From contig NZ_BJTV01000002.1 of assembly GCF_007176755.1 (NCBI RefSeq), positions 248,655 through 312,654 on the forward strand: DNA of 64,000 nucleotides. Reading direction: 5' to 3'. Positions 40,602 to 49,372 of the stretch are shown piece by piece. The stretch is from Streptomyces sp. 1-11 (GTDB taxonomy: Bacteria > Actinomycetota > Actinomycetes > Streptomycetales > Streptomycetaceae). Each line of letters begins with the position of its first letter. Positions within the stretch are counted from its first letter, which is position 1. Both the position numbers and the translations under genes were made by a program. The notes under the pieces were generated by a model. The model did not search any database. It worked only from the letters and a program-made list of their open reading frames with translations, and was not told the origin of the DNA.

Positions 40602-41672
40602 TTACCGTGCCATCTCCTCCTTGAGCGCCGCCACGAAGAGGTCGACGTCCTCCTCCGTGGTGTCGAAGGAGCACATCCAGCGCACGTCGCCGGCGGCCTC
40701 GTCCCAGAAGTAGAACCGGAACCGCTTCTGCAGGCGCACGCTCACCTCGTGCGGAAGCCGGGCGAAGACGCCGTTGGCCTGCACCGGATAGAGGATCTCC
40801 ACCCCGTGGACCGCGCGGACGCCCTCGGCGAGCCGCTGGGCCATCTCGTTGGCGTGGCGGGCGTTGCGCAGCCACAGGTCCTTGGCGAGCAGCGCCTCGA
40901 GCTGCACCGACACGAAGCGCATCTTGGAGGCGAGCTGCATGCTCATCTTCCGTATGTGCTTCATGTGCGAGACCGCGTCCTGGTTGATGACCACGACCGC
41001 CTCGCCGAACAGGGCGCCGTTCTTCGTGCCGCCGAGCGAGAGGATGTCCACGCCGGCCGCGTTGGTGAAGGTCCGCATCGGCACGTCGAGGGACGCCGCC
41101 GCGTTGGCTATCCGCGAGCCGTCCAGGTGCACCTTCATGCCGTGCGCGTGGGCGTGCTCGCAGATCGCGCGGATCTCGGCGGGCGTGTAGAGCGTGCCCA
41201 GCTCCGTGCTCTGGGTGATCGACACGACCTGCGGCATGGCCCGGTGCTCGTCGTCCCAGCCGAAGGCCTGCCGGTCGATCAGCTCGGGGGTCAGCTTGCC
41301 GTCGGGCGTGGGCACGGTGAGCAGCTTCAGGCCGCCCATCCGCTCGGGGGCGCCGCCCTCGTCGACGTTGATGTGCGCGCTCTCGGCGCAGATCACCGCG
41401 CCCCAGCGGTCGGTGACCGCCTGGAGCGCGACGACGTTAGCGCCGGTGCCGTTGAAGACCGGGAAGGCCTCCGCCGTGGGGCCGAAGTGGCCGCGGACGA
41501 TCCGCTGGAGGTTCCCGGTGTAGTCGTCCTCGCCGTAGGCCACCTGGTGGCCGCCGTTGGCCAGGGCGATGGCGGCCAGCACCTCCGGGTGGACACCGGC
41601 GTAGTTGTCACTGGCGAAACCGCGGACCCCGGGGTCGTGATGACGACGCGCGTCGGTCCTGGGAGGGTTCAC
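40602..41672 (-). CDS. Threonine aldolase/beta-eliminating lyase family PLP enzyme
   Basis: 356 residues. Fold type I PLP enzyme: FASDNYAGVHPEVLAAIALA, FPVFNGTGANVVAL (PLP phosphate), HLDGSRIANAAASL (Asp binding the pyridine nitrogen) and SLGGTKNGALFGEAVV with the Schiff-base lysine. It probably cleaves threonine or allo-threonine to glycine and acetaldehyde. GTG 41672 is preferred because it overlaps the SDR stop by 4 bases (GTGA); an in-frame ATG at 41690 is the alternative. It is the last gene of the DUF6421-SDR-aldolase operon. Confidence 0.88.
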   Translation of the reverse strand: MNPPRTDARRHHDPGVRGFASDNYAGVHPEVLAAIALANGGHQVAYGEDDYTGNLQRIVRGHFGPTAEAFPVFNGTGANVVALQAVTDRWGAVICAESAHINVDEGGAPERMGGLKLLTVPTPDGKLTPELIDRQAFGWDDEHRAMPQVVSITQSTELGTLYTPAEIRAICEHAHAHGMKVHLDGSRIANAAASLDVPMRTFTNAAGVDILSLGGTKNGALFGEAVVVINQDAVSHMKHIRKMSMQLASKMRFVSVQLEALLAKDLWLRNARHANEMAQRLAEGVRAVHGVEILYPVQANGVFARLPHEVSVRLQKRFRFYFWDEAAGDVRWMCSFDTTEEDVDLFVAALKEEMAR

Positions 41673-42418
41673 GGCTTCTCGGTCAGCCACAGACGGTTTC
41701 CGTTCACTTCGGCGGCGGTCTTGCTCCAGACGCCCTCGATGGCCTCGGCCAGGTCCTTGACGTCCGTGAAGCCCGCGAACTTCGCGTTGGGGCGTTCGGC
41801 GCGCATCGCGTCGTGCACCAGTGCCTTCACCACCAGGATGGCAGCCGCCGAGCGCGGCCCGGCCTCGCCCCCCGCCTTGCGGAAGCCGTCGGCCATGGCG
41901 AGCGTCCAGGCCTCCGCCGCGGCCTTGGCGGCGGAGTACGCGGCGTTGCCGGCGGTGGGCTTCGACGCGCCGGCGGCACTGATCAGCAGGTAGCGGCCGC
42001 GGTCGCTGCGCTGCAGGACGTCGTAGAAGGCCAGGGAGGTGTGCTGGACGGTGCGGACCAGCAGCTTCTCCAGCAGGTCCCAGTCGGCGAGGTCGGTCTC
42101 GGCGAAGGTGGCGCTGCCGCGCCAGCCGCCGACGAGGTGGACCAGACCGTCGACACGGCCGAACTCCTTCTCGGTGCGGTCCGCCCAGGAGCGGGTTGAG
42201 TTCAGGTCGAGCAGGTCGACCGTCTCGCCCGTGACCGTGGCGCCGCCGCCCGCGTAGCGGGCCGCGTCCACGGCCTCCGCGAGGCGCTCGGGATTGTTGT
42301 CGGCGCCGACGACGATCGCGCCCGCCTCGGCGAGCCGGACCATCGCGGCGTGCCCGGCGGGGCCGCCCGCGCCGGCCACCGCGATCACCGCACCACTGAG
42401 AGACCCGTTCCCCACCAT
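41669..42418 (-). CDS. SDR-family oxidoreductase
   Basis: 249 residues. The Rossmann motif is AVIAVAGAGGPAGHAAMV (a G-rich loop of the SDR type). The catalytic region has ISAAGASKPTAGNAAYSAAK with Ser and YxxxK. ATG 42418 has a strong GAGGGGAAG site; a GTG at 42460 overlapping the DUF6421 stop by 4 bases is the alternative and would add 14 residues. Its own stop overlaps the aldolase GTG by 4 bases. The substrate is unknown; the operon context suggests it works with the aldolase. Confidence 0.85.
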   Translation of the reverse strand: MVGNGSLSGAVIAVAGAGGPAGHAAMVRLAEAGAIVVGADNNPERLAEAVDAARYAGGGATVTGETVDLLDLNSTRSWADRTEKEFGRVDGLVHLVGGWRGSATFAETDLADWDLLEKLLVRTVQHTSLAFYDVLQRSDRGRYLLISAAGASKPTAGNAAYSAAKAAAEAWTLAMADGFRKAGGEAGPRSAAAILVVKALVHDAMRAERPNAKFAGFTDVKDLAEAIEGVWSKTAAEVNGNRLWLTEKP

Positions 42419-42456
42419 GTTCTTCCCCTCTTGAGCAGTGTCGTTCAGGCGGTCGC

Positions 42457-43854
42457 TCACGCGGCGATCCGCTCGGCGCCGTCCGCGGTGATGCCCCGGG
42501 TGGATGCGATCACGTTCTTCAGCTTCTTGGACAGGGCCTCATAGAACATGCTCAGCGGAAACTCGTCGGGAAGCACGTCGTCCACGAGCTTGCGCGGCGG
42601 CAGGGTCAGGTCCAGGGCGTCGGGGCCCTTGGCCCACTTGGAGCCGGGGTGCGGGGCCAGGTAGGTGGCGACCAGCTCGTAGCCGGCGAACCAGTGCACC
42701 AGCTTGGGGCGGTCGATGCCGTCCTTGTACAGCTTCTCGATCTCGGCGCAGAGCTGGTTGGTCACCTGCGGGGCGCGCTCCCAGTCGATGGAGAGCTTGT
42801 TGTCGGTCCAGCGGACGACGTCGTGCTTGTGCAGATAGGCGAAGAGGAGCTGGCCGCCCAGGCCGTCGTAGTTCCGGTTGCGGTCGCCGGTGACCGGGAA
42901 GCGGAACATCCGGTCGAAGAGCACCGCGTACTGCACGTCACGGGCCTGCGGGACGCCGTCCGCCTCGAGCTTCACGGCCTCCTTGAAGGCGGTGAGGTCG
43001 CAGCGCAGCTCCTCCAGGCCGTACATCCAGAACGGCTGGCGCTGCTTGATCATGAACGGGTCGAACGGCAGGTCGCCGTGGCTGTGGGTGCGGTCGTGGA
43101 CCATGTCCCAGAGCACGAAGGCCTCTTCGCAGCGCTTCTGGTCGTGCACCATCGCGGCGATGTCCTCGGGCAGCACCAGGCCCAGTATGTCCACGGCGGC
43201 GTCGGTGACCCGGCGGAAGCGGGCCGCCTCGCGGTCGCAGAAGATGCCGCCCCAGGAGAATCGTTCCGGCGCCTCGCGCACGGCGATGGTCTCCGGGAAG
43301 AGGACGGCGGAGTTGGTGTCGTAGCCGGCCGTGAAGTCCTCGAACTTGATGCCGCAGAAGAGCGGGTTGTCGTACCGGGTGCGCTCCAGCTCGGCCAGCC
43401 ACTCGGGCCAGACCATACGCAGCACGACCGCCTCGAGGTTGCGGTCGGGGTTGCCGTTCTGGGTGTACATCGGGAAGACGACCAGGTGCTGCAGGCCGTC
43501 GGCCCGGCCGGCCGCGGGCTGGAACGCCAGCAGGGAGTCCAGGAAGTCCGGTACCGGGAAGCCCTCCTGCGCCCAGCGGCGCAGGTCGGCCGTGAGCGCC
43601 TCGTGGTAGGAGGCGTCGTGCGGGAGCAGCGGGGAGAGCCGCTCGACCGACTCGACGACACGGCGCACGGCGGCCTCGGCGTCGGCACGCTCCGGGGCGC
43701 CCTCGGCCTCGAAGTCGATCGATCCGTCCTTGGACTGCCATGGCCGGATCTGCTCCACGGCATCCTTGAGCACGGGCCAGGCCGGGTGCTCAACCACCCT
43801 GGTCAGCGAAGGAACCTGCTCCTCCGTAGCCGCCTGCACAAGAATTTCCGTCAT
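42457..43854 (-). CDS. DUF6421 family protein
   Basis: 465 residues, soluble. Recognisable stretches are LVVFPMYTQNGNPDRNLEAV, FCGIKFEDFTAGYDTNSAVL, SWGGIFCDREAARF, LWDMVHDRTHSHGDLPFDPF and FDRMFRFPVTGDRNRNYDG. The histidine/aspartate-rich DMVHDRTHSHGD could bind metal, but no reaction is known for the family. ATG 43854 has GGAGGATGGGAT upstream. It leads a tightly packed operon with an SDR and a threonine-aldolase-like enzyme, which suggests an amino-alcohol or sugar-acid pathway. A GTATGCATAC palindrome and a Crp-like site lie upstream. Confidence 0.75.
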   Translation of the reverse strand: MTEILVQAATEEQVPSLTRVVEHPAWPVLKDAVEQIRPWQSKDGSIDFEAEGAPERADAEAAVRRVVESVERLSPLLPHDASYHEALTADLRRWAQEGFPVPDFLDSLLAFQPAAGRADGLQHLVVFPMYTQNGNPDRNLEAVVLRMVWPEWLAELERTRYDNPLFCGIKFEDFTAGYDTNSAVLFPETIAVREAPERFSWGGIFCDREAARFRRVTDAAVDILGLVLPEDIAAMVHDQKRCEEAFVLWDMVHDRTHSHGDLPFDPFMIKQRQPFWMYGLEELRCDLTAFKEAVKLEADGVPQARDVQYAVLFDRMFRFPVTGDRNRNYDGLGGQLLFAYLHKHDVVRWTDNKLSIDWERAPQVTNQLCAEIEKLYKDGIDRPKLVHWFAGYELVATYLAPHPGSKWAKGPDALDLTLPPRKLVDDVLPDEFPLSMFYEALSKKLKNVIASTRGITADGAERIAA

Positions 43855-43892
43855 ATCCCATCCTCCACGGGAGAACCTCGCGTATGGACACC

Positions 43893-43902
43893 GTATGCAT
43901 AC
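43893..43902. promoter_or_regulatory. GTATGCATAC palindrome upstream of the DUF6421 operon
   Basis: A perfect 10-bp palindrome 39 bases before ATG 43854, with another CGTATG 11 bases away (43881). It shares the GTATGC/GCATAC hexamers with the inverted repeat at 40533-40590 downstream of the same operon. Confidence 0.45.
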
Positions 43903-43983
43903 CCCGTTTCTCCCAGCAAGAGCCACCTCGGGAAATTGTTCTGCGCGACCTCATGGTCACCGCTGTTTTTCCTGCCCCAAACC

Positions 43984-43997
43984 GTGACGGCGGTCAC
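43984..43997. promoter_or_regulatory. Candidate Crp-binding site
   Basis: GTGACGGCGGTCAC fits GTG-N6-GNCAC, the consensus recalled for S. coelicolor Crp, and is a perfect 5-bp dyad. It lies 130 bases upstream of the DUF6421 start and 264 bases before the GDPD start. Confidence 0.4.
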
Positions 43998-44260
43998 TTT
44001 CACCGACAACCGTCACGCCGCGGCGAGCCCGCGACACCGCTCGGTTCCGGACGGTCAACTCCCGGGGGACGCGCCCACGCCAGGGTGACGACAGGGACGG
44101 ATACGAGCCAGTCGCCGCACGCCGCGCGCTCCGATCCCCCGCGCAGGTGCGGGTTCATCGCGGGACCCGGCCGTTAGGCTGCGACTCTGCCGTGTGGACA
44201 GCGAGGCCCCTTCGGGTCCACGGGCGCGCCGAGCCGCCGTCGACGGAAGCGAGTTGAACC

Positions 44261-44944
44261 TTGAACTTCCTTACCATCGGTCACCGCGGGGTCATGGGCG
44301 TGGAGCCCGAGAACACCCTCCGTTCCTTCGTCGCCGCGCAGCAGGCCGGCCTCGACCTGATCGAACTCGATCTGCACCTGAGCAAGGACGGCGCGCTGGT
44401 CGTCATGCACGACACGGAGGTGGACCGCACGACCGACGGCACGGGGCCCATCGCCGAGAAGACCCTCGCGGAGCTGCGCGCCCTGGACGCGGGCCGCGGG
44501 GAGCGCGTGCCGGTCTTCGAGGAGGTCCTGGACGCGGTGCGGTCGCCGCTGCAGGCGGAGATCAAGGACGTGGCGGCGGCCCGGGCGCTGGCGGAGGTGA
44601 TGCGCCGGCGGGACCTGGTCTCGCGGGTGGAGGTGTCCTCGTTCCACGACGAGGCCGTCGCCGAGATCGCCCGGCTGGTGCCGGGCGTGCGGACCGCGCT
44701 CATCGCGAGCCGCTACGGCACCGACGTGGTGGAGCGCGCCACGGCGGTGGGGGCCGCGACCGTGTGCCTCAACATCCGGCGGCTGACCCTGGAGATCGTC
44801 GAGCAGGCGCGGGCGGCCGATCTGAGGATCATCGGCTGGGTGGTCAACACCCAGGACCACCTGCGACTCGTCCGGGCGCTCGGGCTGGACGGGGCGACCA
44901 CGGACTATCCCGAGATCAAGCGCACCGGCCGCTTCACCGCGTGA
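44261..44944 (+). CDS. Glycerophosphodiester phosphodiesterase family protein
   Basis: 227 residues. Catalytic blocks: IGHRGVMGVEPENTLRSF (HR and E-N-T), ELDLHLSKDGALVVMHDTEV followed by DRTTDGTGPI (ExD and the second histidine) and a C-terminal IIGWVVNTQDHLRLVRALG. It hydrolyses glycerophosphodiesters to glycerol-3-phosphate and an alcohol. There is no signal peptide, so it is probably cytosolic. The start appears to be TTG 44261, with GGAAGCGAG about 10 bases upstream. Confidence 0.9.
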   Translation: MNFLTIGHRGVMGVEPENTLRSFVAAQQAGLDLIELDLHLSKDGALVVMHDTEVDRTTDGTGPIAEKTLAELRALDAGRGERVPVFEEVLDAVRSPLQAEIKDVAAARALAEVMRRRDLVSRVEVSSFHDEAVAEIARLVPGVRTALIASRYGTDVVERATAVGAATVCLNIRRLTLEIVEQARAADLRIIGWVVNTQDHLRLVRALGLDGATTDYPEIKRTGRFTA

Positions 44945-44971
44945 ACCGGCGCGCCCTCCCCCGCGCGGTTC

Positions 44972-45511
44972 TCACACCAGCGGCTTGACGAGCAGCTCGA
45001 ACTGCAGGTCGTCGCGCTGCGGGATGCCGAAACGCTCGTCGCCGTACGGGAACGGGGTCATGCGTCCCGTACGGCGGTAGCCGCGGCGCTCGTACCAGGC
45101 GATGAGGTCCTCGCGGACCGAGATCACCGTCATGTGCATCTCGGTGACGCCCCAGGTGGCCCGCGCCCGGCGCTCCGCCTCGGCGATGACGGCCTTGCCG
45201 AGGCCCGCACCCTGGAGGGCGGGGCTGACCGCGAACATGCCGAAGTAGGCGGCGTCGCCGCGGTGCTCCAGCTGGCAGCAGGCGACGATCCGGCCGTCCT
45301 GTTCCACGGTCAGCAGCCGGCTGCCGGGGTCCTTGACGACCTCCAGCACGCCCTCGGGGTCGGTCCGCTGCCCCTGGAGGATGTCCGCCTCGGTGGTCCA
45401 CCCGGCCCGGCTGGCGTCGCCCCGGTACGCCGACTCGATCAGCGCGACCAGCGCGTCGACGTCGGCGTCACCGGCGTCGCGGAACGTCAGTTCGGTGGCG
45501 GCGGTCTCCAT
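44972..45511 (-). CDS. GNAT-family N-acetyltransferase
   Basis: 179 residues. TFRDAGDADVDALVALIESA is the N-terminal strand-helix, and FAVSPALQGAGLGKAVIAEA carries the acetyl-CoA Q/RxxGxG/A signature. EMHMTVISVREDLIAWYERR then GYRRTGRM is the usual C-terminal motif. The acceptor is unknown. It converges on GDPD with 27 bases between stops and diverges from a VOC protein. Confidence 0.88.
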   Translation of the reverse strand: METAATELTFRDAGDADVDALVALIESAYRGDASRAGWTTEADILQGQRTDPEGVLEVVKDPGSRLLTVEQDGRIVACCQLEHRGDAAYFGMFAVSPALQGAGLGKAVIAEAERRARATWGVTEMHMTVISVREDLIAWYERRGYRRTGRMTPFPYGDERFGIPQRDDLQFELLVKPLV

Positions 45512-45580
45512 GGGACGGTCTCCGATCTCGGGCGCTGCTGAAACAGGACGAGGGTAACCCTGCCACTAAGCTCCGGACGC

Positions 45581-45973
45581 ATGGTGCATGTACTCAGCAG
45601 CCGGACACTCCTGCGCCCCTCCGACCCCGAGCGCTCCCGCGCCTTCTACGGGGAGCGGCTGGGCCTGGCCGTCTACCGCGAGTTCGGCACGGGCCCCGAA
45701 CGCGGGACCGTGTACTTCCTCGGCGGCGGCTTCCTGGAGGTCTCCGGACGCTCCGAGACCCCGGCGCCGCCGGACGTGCGGCTGTGGCTGCAGGTCGCGG
45801 ACCTGGCCGCGGCGCACGAGGAGCTGCTGGCCAAGGGCGTCGAGATCGTACGGCCCCCGGTGAAGGAGCCGTGGGGCCTGGTCGAGATGTGGATCGCCGA
45901 CCCGGACGGCACGCCGATCGTGCTGGTGGAGATCCCCGCAGACCATCCACTGCGCCACCGGCCGGGCGTCTAG
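45581..45973 (+). CDS. VOC-family (glyoxalase/bleomycin-resistance-like) protein
   Basis: 130 residues forming one VOC module pair: LLRPSDPERSRAFYGERLGL, YFLGGGFLEVSGRSE and PWGLVEMWIADPDGTPIVLV. Potential metal ligands are the late glutamates. Members include glyoxalase I, dioxygenases and drug-binding proteins; the reaction here is unknown. TAAGCT lies 8 bases before ATG 45581, consistent with a very short leader. Confidence 0.85.
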   Translation: MVHVLSSRTLLRPSDPERSRAFYGERLGLAVYREFGTGPERGTVYFLGGGFLEVSGRSETPAPPDVRLWLQVADLAAAHEELLAKGVEIVRPPVKEPWGLVEMWIADPDGTPIVLVEIPADHPLRHRPGV

Positions 45974-46056
45974 GCCCGGCCGCGGAAGAGACCTCCACCG
46001 GACACCGGACGCCGCGGGGCCTCCCTTCGGCGACCGGGCCTCCTGGACGCCGGCCC

Positions 46057-46887
46057 CTAGCCCTTCCGGCCCGCCGTGAGCAGGTGACCGCTGACCCCCA
46101 GCAGCGAGGGCACGGACTCGGTCCGCCGGAGCGCCTCCAGGACCAGCTCCCGGTCCCCGGGGTCGTCGAGCCGTTCGGAGATGCCGCCCATCAGCCAGGC
46201 GGCGCCCTCCACGCCGTACTGCCCCTGTGCGGTGAGGCCCGCGGCGGCGAACTCACCGGGCACGTCCGCGGGCTCGTGGAAGTAGGCCGTGGTGAAAAGG
46301 GACCTCTCCCCGTCCACGGGCCGCATTCGGCCGTCCCGGGCCGAGGCCTCGATCTGCGGCCGCAGGCCCGGGTCGAAGTACAGGCCGGTGGCGAGGTTGT
46401 CGTGCACTCCCGCGAACCGGTTGATGGTGGCGGCCACGATCAGTCCGCCGGGGCGCAGCACACGGTGGGCCTCGGTGAGGGCCCGGACCCGGTCCGCGCG
46501 TTCGGGCAGGTGGTAGAGGGGCCCGAGCAGCAGGACCACGTCCGCGGACGCGTCGGGCGCGTCCAGGGCACGAGCATCGCCGAGGCGGGCGGTCACCCCG
46601 GGCAGCCGGGCCGCCCGTGCTACGTGCAGGGCGACCGGATCGACCAGTTCGACCGCGTGACCGTCGGCGGCGAGCCACTGCGCGTGCACGCCGCTGCCGC
46701 CCCCGACGTCGAGGACACGCGCCGGAGCGGGCGGCAGCAGCCGGCGCAGCACGTCCTGGGTGCGCCAAAGCTCCAGGCGCCCGGCGCCCGAGCGCAGCCG
46801 CCCGTCCTCACCGTCCCGGCCGTAGTACTCCGCGATCTCCTCTGCGAGCGCCGGAGGCCCCGCCGCTGTCGTCTCGTCGGCGTCCAT
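46057..46887 (-). CDS. Class I SAM-dependent methyltransferase
   Basis: 276 residues. The SAM-binding motif is VLDVGGGSGVHAQWLAADGH, followed by VELVDPVALHV and VVLLLGPLYHLPERADRVRA (motif IV region) and RPGGLIVAATINRFAG. It resembles small-molecule or quinone methyltransferases of the UbiE/Methyltransf_11 type. ATG 46887 has CAGGGTGCGGGC upstream; a GTG at 46956 would lengthen it. There is no pathway context. Confidence 0.85.
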   Translation of the reverse strand: MDADETTAAGPPALAEEIAEYYGRDGEDGRLRSGAGRLELWRTQDVLRRLLPPAPARVLDVGGGSGVHAQWLAADGHAVELVDPVALHVARAARLPGVTARLGDARALDAPDASADVVLLLGPLYHLPERADRVRALTEAHRVLRPGGLIVAATINRFAGVHDNLATGLYFDPGLRPQIEASARDGRMRPVDGERSLFTTAYFHEPADVPGEFAAAGLTAQGQYGVEGAAWLMGGISERLDDPGDRELVLEALRRTESVPSLLGVSGHLLTAGRKG

Positions 46888-47000
46888 GCCCGCACCCTGG
46901 CCGACGGCCGCCGGGGGCGGCAAGCGAATTGCGCGGCGGCGGACCTGCCCCGGCACGCGCCCGGGCCGGCGACGGAGGCTGAGACCTGGATTCCGTGCGC

Positions 47001-47675
47001 TCAGGCGCGCAGCGCGCCCATCCGTCCTTCCAGGCGGCTGAGCAGGTCGCCCAGGAGCGCGGCCAGGTCGTCCTGGCCCCCGGGGTCGAGGACGGAGAGC
47101 ACGGCGGTCTCGTAGGCGAGCTGCTCGGGGAGGATGCCGTCCACGAGGTCGCGGCCGGCGTCGGTCAGGCGGAGGTGGGCGACCCGGCGGTCACGGGTGT
47201 CGCCGCGCCGCTCGATCAGTCCGCGCTCGGTGAGCTGCTTGAGCCGCTTGGTGACGGCGGCTCCGGAGGAGAAGGTCTCCCGGGCCAGCTCGCCGGGGGT
47301 CAGCTCGTGGCCGGTGCGGCGCAGCGCGCCGAGCAGGTCGAACTCCGCGCGGCTGAGTCCCGCCCGGCGCAGCGGGGCGTCCTCGGCCTGCTGGAGCAGG
47401 GCGGCGCACCGGTTGATCCGGCCGATGACCTCCATGGGCCCGGTGTTCAGCTCGGGGTGCACCGCCCGCCACTGCCGGACCACGGAGGCGACGGTGTCGC
47501 CCTCGCCGCTAGCGGCGGGCCGGCTCGCAGGCGCGGTCCCGACCGCCTCGGCCGGCCCTTCCGGCCCGGCCCCGCGGCCGCTCGCCGGGCGGCCGTCCGC
47601 CGCCGCGGGCCCGGTGCCCGCCGGTGCGCCGGCCGGGGTGTGCGCGGCCGCCGGCCGTCCGTTCGTCGGGGTCAT
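47001..47675 (-). CDS. MarR-family regulator with long disordered N-terminus
   Basis: 224 residues. The first 65 are Ala/Gly/Pro-rich and disordered. The MarR winged helix follows: LLGALRRTGHELTPGELARE, TFSSGAAVTKRLKQLTERGL and the wing RRGDTRDRRVAHLRLTDAGR. ATG 47675 overlaps the FUSC stop by 4 bases (ATGA), so it is coupled to the transporter-like gene. GGAGGA lies 9-10 bases upstream. It probably controls this pair through the palindrome at 49355-49372. Confidence 0.87.
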   Translation of the reverse strand: MTPTNGRPAAAHTPAGAPAGTGPAAADGRPASGRGAGPEGPAEAVGTAPASRPAASGEGDTVASVVRQWRAVHPELNTGPMEVIGRINRCAALLQQAEDAPLRRAGLSRAEFDLLGALRRTGHELTPGELARETFSSGAAVTKRLKQLTERGLIERRGDTRDRRVAHLRLTDAGRDLVDGILPEQLAYETAVLSVLDPGGQDDLAALLGDLLSRLEGRMGALRA

Positions 47676-49336
47676 GGCCGTGCGTCCTCCGTCGTACTGC
47701 CCGTGTCCTGCGCCAGCGGGGCGAGCCCCTGGCGTCGTACCGTCGCCGCGAGCGTACGGTGTCCGGACTGCTCGGCGAGCACGACCCGCTCCTCGGGCAG
47801 GGCGCGCTGCCACCACTCGCCGGAGGCCGCGTCCGCCGTGGCGCGCAGATCGACCAGGGCGGCGGCCAGGGCGCGGCGCGCGGTCTCCAGGGCGCGCGGC
47901 GCCGGATGGGGCTCGGCGAGCAGCCGCGCGGCGTTCTCGCGGGCCCGCTCAGCGCCGGTCAGTGCCTGTGCGAGGCGGTCCCCCGCGCGCCGGTTGGTGA
48001 CGGCGACGGCCGCGACGAAGCCGACCAGCGCGCCGACGACGGTGTCGGCGACGCGCTCGCCGATGAGCTGTCCGGCGTCCTGGGTACGGGCGAACTCGGT
48101 GATGAGCAGGGCCATCGGCGTGACGCAGACGGAGCCGAGCCAGTAGTTGCGGGTGATCAGCGCCTCGGCGCCGAAGTTGAAGGCGAGGCAGATCAGCACC
48201 AGGGCCGCCGGGTGCAGGTGCGCCACGGGCGCCACCGCGGCGAAGACGAGGACGCCGAGCAGGTTGCCGACGACGCGCTGGACGCTGCGGTTCCAGGTGA
48301 GGGTGACGTTGGCCTGGTAGAGGGAGGCCGCGGTGACAAGCGCCCAGTAGGGGCGGCCGACGCCGAGGGCCAGGGAGGCGTACCCGGCCAGGGCGCAGCC
48401 GATCGCGGTGCGGGCGGCGATGGGGGCCAGCGGGGCGAGCCGCCGGCGCAGCGGGCGGCGCGGGGCGGCGAGTTCGGCGTCGACGCCGAGCAGTTCGTCG
48501 GCCGACTCGCGCGGGAACTCCACGCGCGGGATCCGGCCGGTGCCCCGCAGTTCGCGGGCCCAGGCGCGCAGTCGCCCGGCGTCGGTGTCGGCGGGGGCGG
48601 CGAGCGCGACCTCCGCGCGGACCAGGAGCCGTTCGAGGGCGCGGCGGGTGCGGTCGGGCCGGGCGCCGCCGGCCAGCAGGGACTGCCACGCGGAGTGCAC
48701 GGCCGCGGCGGTGGCGGCACGGGCCCGGACGTGGCCCTCGCCGGTGCCACCGGTCTCGGCGTAAGCGGCGGCCGCGGTGAGGGCCTGCGCGGTGGCCCGG
48801 CGCTCGGGGCCGTGCGGGCGCAGCAGCCCGGGCGCCATGCCGACCAGCCAGGCCCAGATGCCGGCGAGCAGGGCGAGGCCGACGTGGCCGGGCACCTGGC
48901 CGAGGCTCTGCGGCACGAAGAGGGAGGCGGAGCTGATGAAGGCGAGGATCACGTTCCCCGGCGGCCCGATGCGGGTGACGTCGCACACCGCCTTCTGCAC
49001 GGCCGCCATGAGGGCGCCCACGGTGACCAGGATGACCGCGTTGCTGGTGAGCGAGGCCGCGACCAGGGCGAGGGCGAGACCGCCCACCATGCCGAGCACC
49101 ACCCAGGCGAGGACACGGGCCCGGGCGGCGTAGGGCCGGTTGTGGCCGTAGAGCGCGCAGAGCGAGCCGGCCATCGAGTACACCGCCAGATCCAGACGGC
49201 CGAGGGCCAGCAGGATCAGGTTGGGCGGAGCGGCGGCGACCACCACGCTCAGCGCGGGCTTGAACCAGATGTCGGAGGGCCGCCCGAGGCGGAGCACACC
49301 GGCGAGGGGAAGACGGGATCGGGTCGCACTGCTCAT
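47672..49336 (-). CDS. FUSC-family (aromatic-acid-exporter-like) membrane protein
   Basis: 554 residues with the duplicated FUSC layout: a hydrophobic N-terminal half with about 6 helices (30-185), a long cytoplasmic segment (190-320), a second set of helices (about 330-470: GRPYWALVTAASLYQANVTL, then TWNRSVQRVVGNLLGVLVF) and a cytoplasmic C-terminus. WNRSxQRxxGxxxG is typical of FUSC/YccS/AaeB proteins, some of which export aromatic acids. TAAATT lies 7 bases before ATG 49336, so it is probably leaderless. The pairing with a MarR gene supports an efflux role. Confidence 0.87.
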   Translation of the reverse strand: MSSATRSRLPLAGVLRLGRPSDIWFKPALSVVVAAAPPNLILLALGRLDLAVYSMAGSLCALYGHNRPYAARARVLAWVVLGMVGGLALALVAASLTSNAVILVTVGALMAAVQKAVCDVTRIGPPGNVILAFISSASLFVPQSLGQVPGHVGLALLAGIWAWLVGMAPGLLRPHGPERRATAQALTAAAAYAETGGTGEGHVRARAATAAAVHSAWQSLLAGGARPDRTRRALERLLVRAEVALAAPADTDAGRLRAWARELRGTGRIPRVEFPRESADELLGVDAELAAPRRPLRRRLAPLAPIAARTAIGCALAGYASLALGVGRPYWALVTAASLYQANVTLTWNRSVQRVVGNLLGVLVFAAVAPVAHLHPAALVLICLAFNFGAEALITRNYWLGSVCVTPMALLITEFARTQDAGQLIGERVADTVVGALVGFVAAVAVTNRRAGDRLAQALTGAERARENAARLLAEPHPAPRALETARRALAAALVDLRATADAASGEWWQRALPEERVVLAEQSGHRTLAATVRRQGLAPLAQDTGSTTEDARP

Positions 49337-49354
49337 GGCTACCAATTTAGCATG

Positions 49355-49372
49355 TGTTTTACTCGTAAAACA
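49355..49372. promoter_or_regulatory. MarR-type operator in the FUSC-MarR promoter
   Basis: TGTTTTAC-TC-GTAAAACA is a perfect 8-bp dyad, extending imperfectly to CAT/ATG at 49351-49376. It covers the -35 region of the promoter whose -10 is TAAATT (49344-49349). It is strikingly AT-rich in this genome. Confidence 0.75.

Larger units (their letters stand above)
43855..44260. other. 406-bp divergent regulatory region
   Basis: It separates the DUF6421 operon from the GDPD gene. Besides the palindrome at 43893 and the Crp-like site at 43984, TAGGCT at 44175-44180 is a possible -10 box for GDPD with no clear -35. The rest (44000-44150) is GC-rich with nothing assignable. Confidence 0.5.

Noticed and set aside
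44152..44160. PHO box for the GDPD gene
   Set aside because: Only one GTTCATC half-site is present; a PHO box needs two direct 11-bp repeats.
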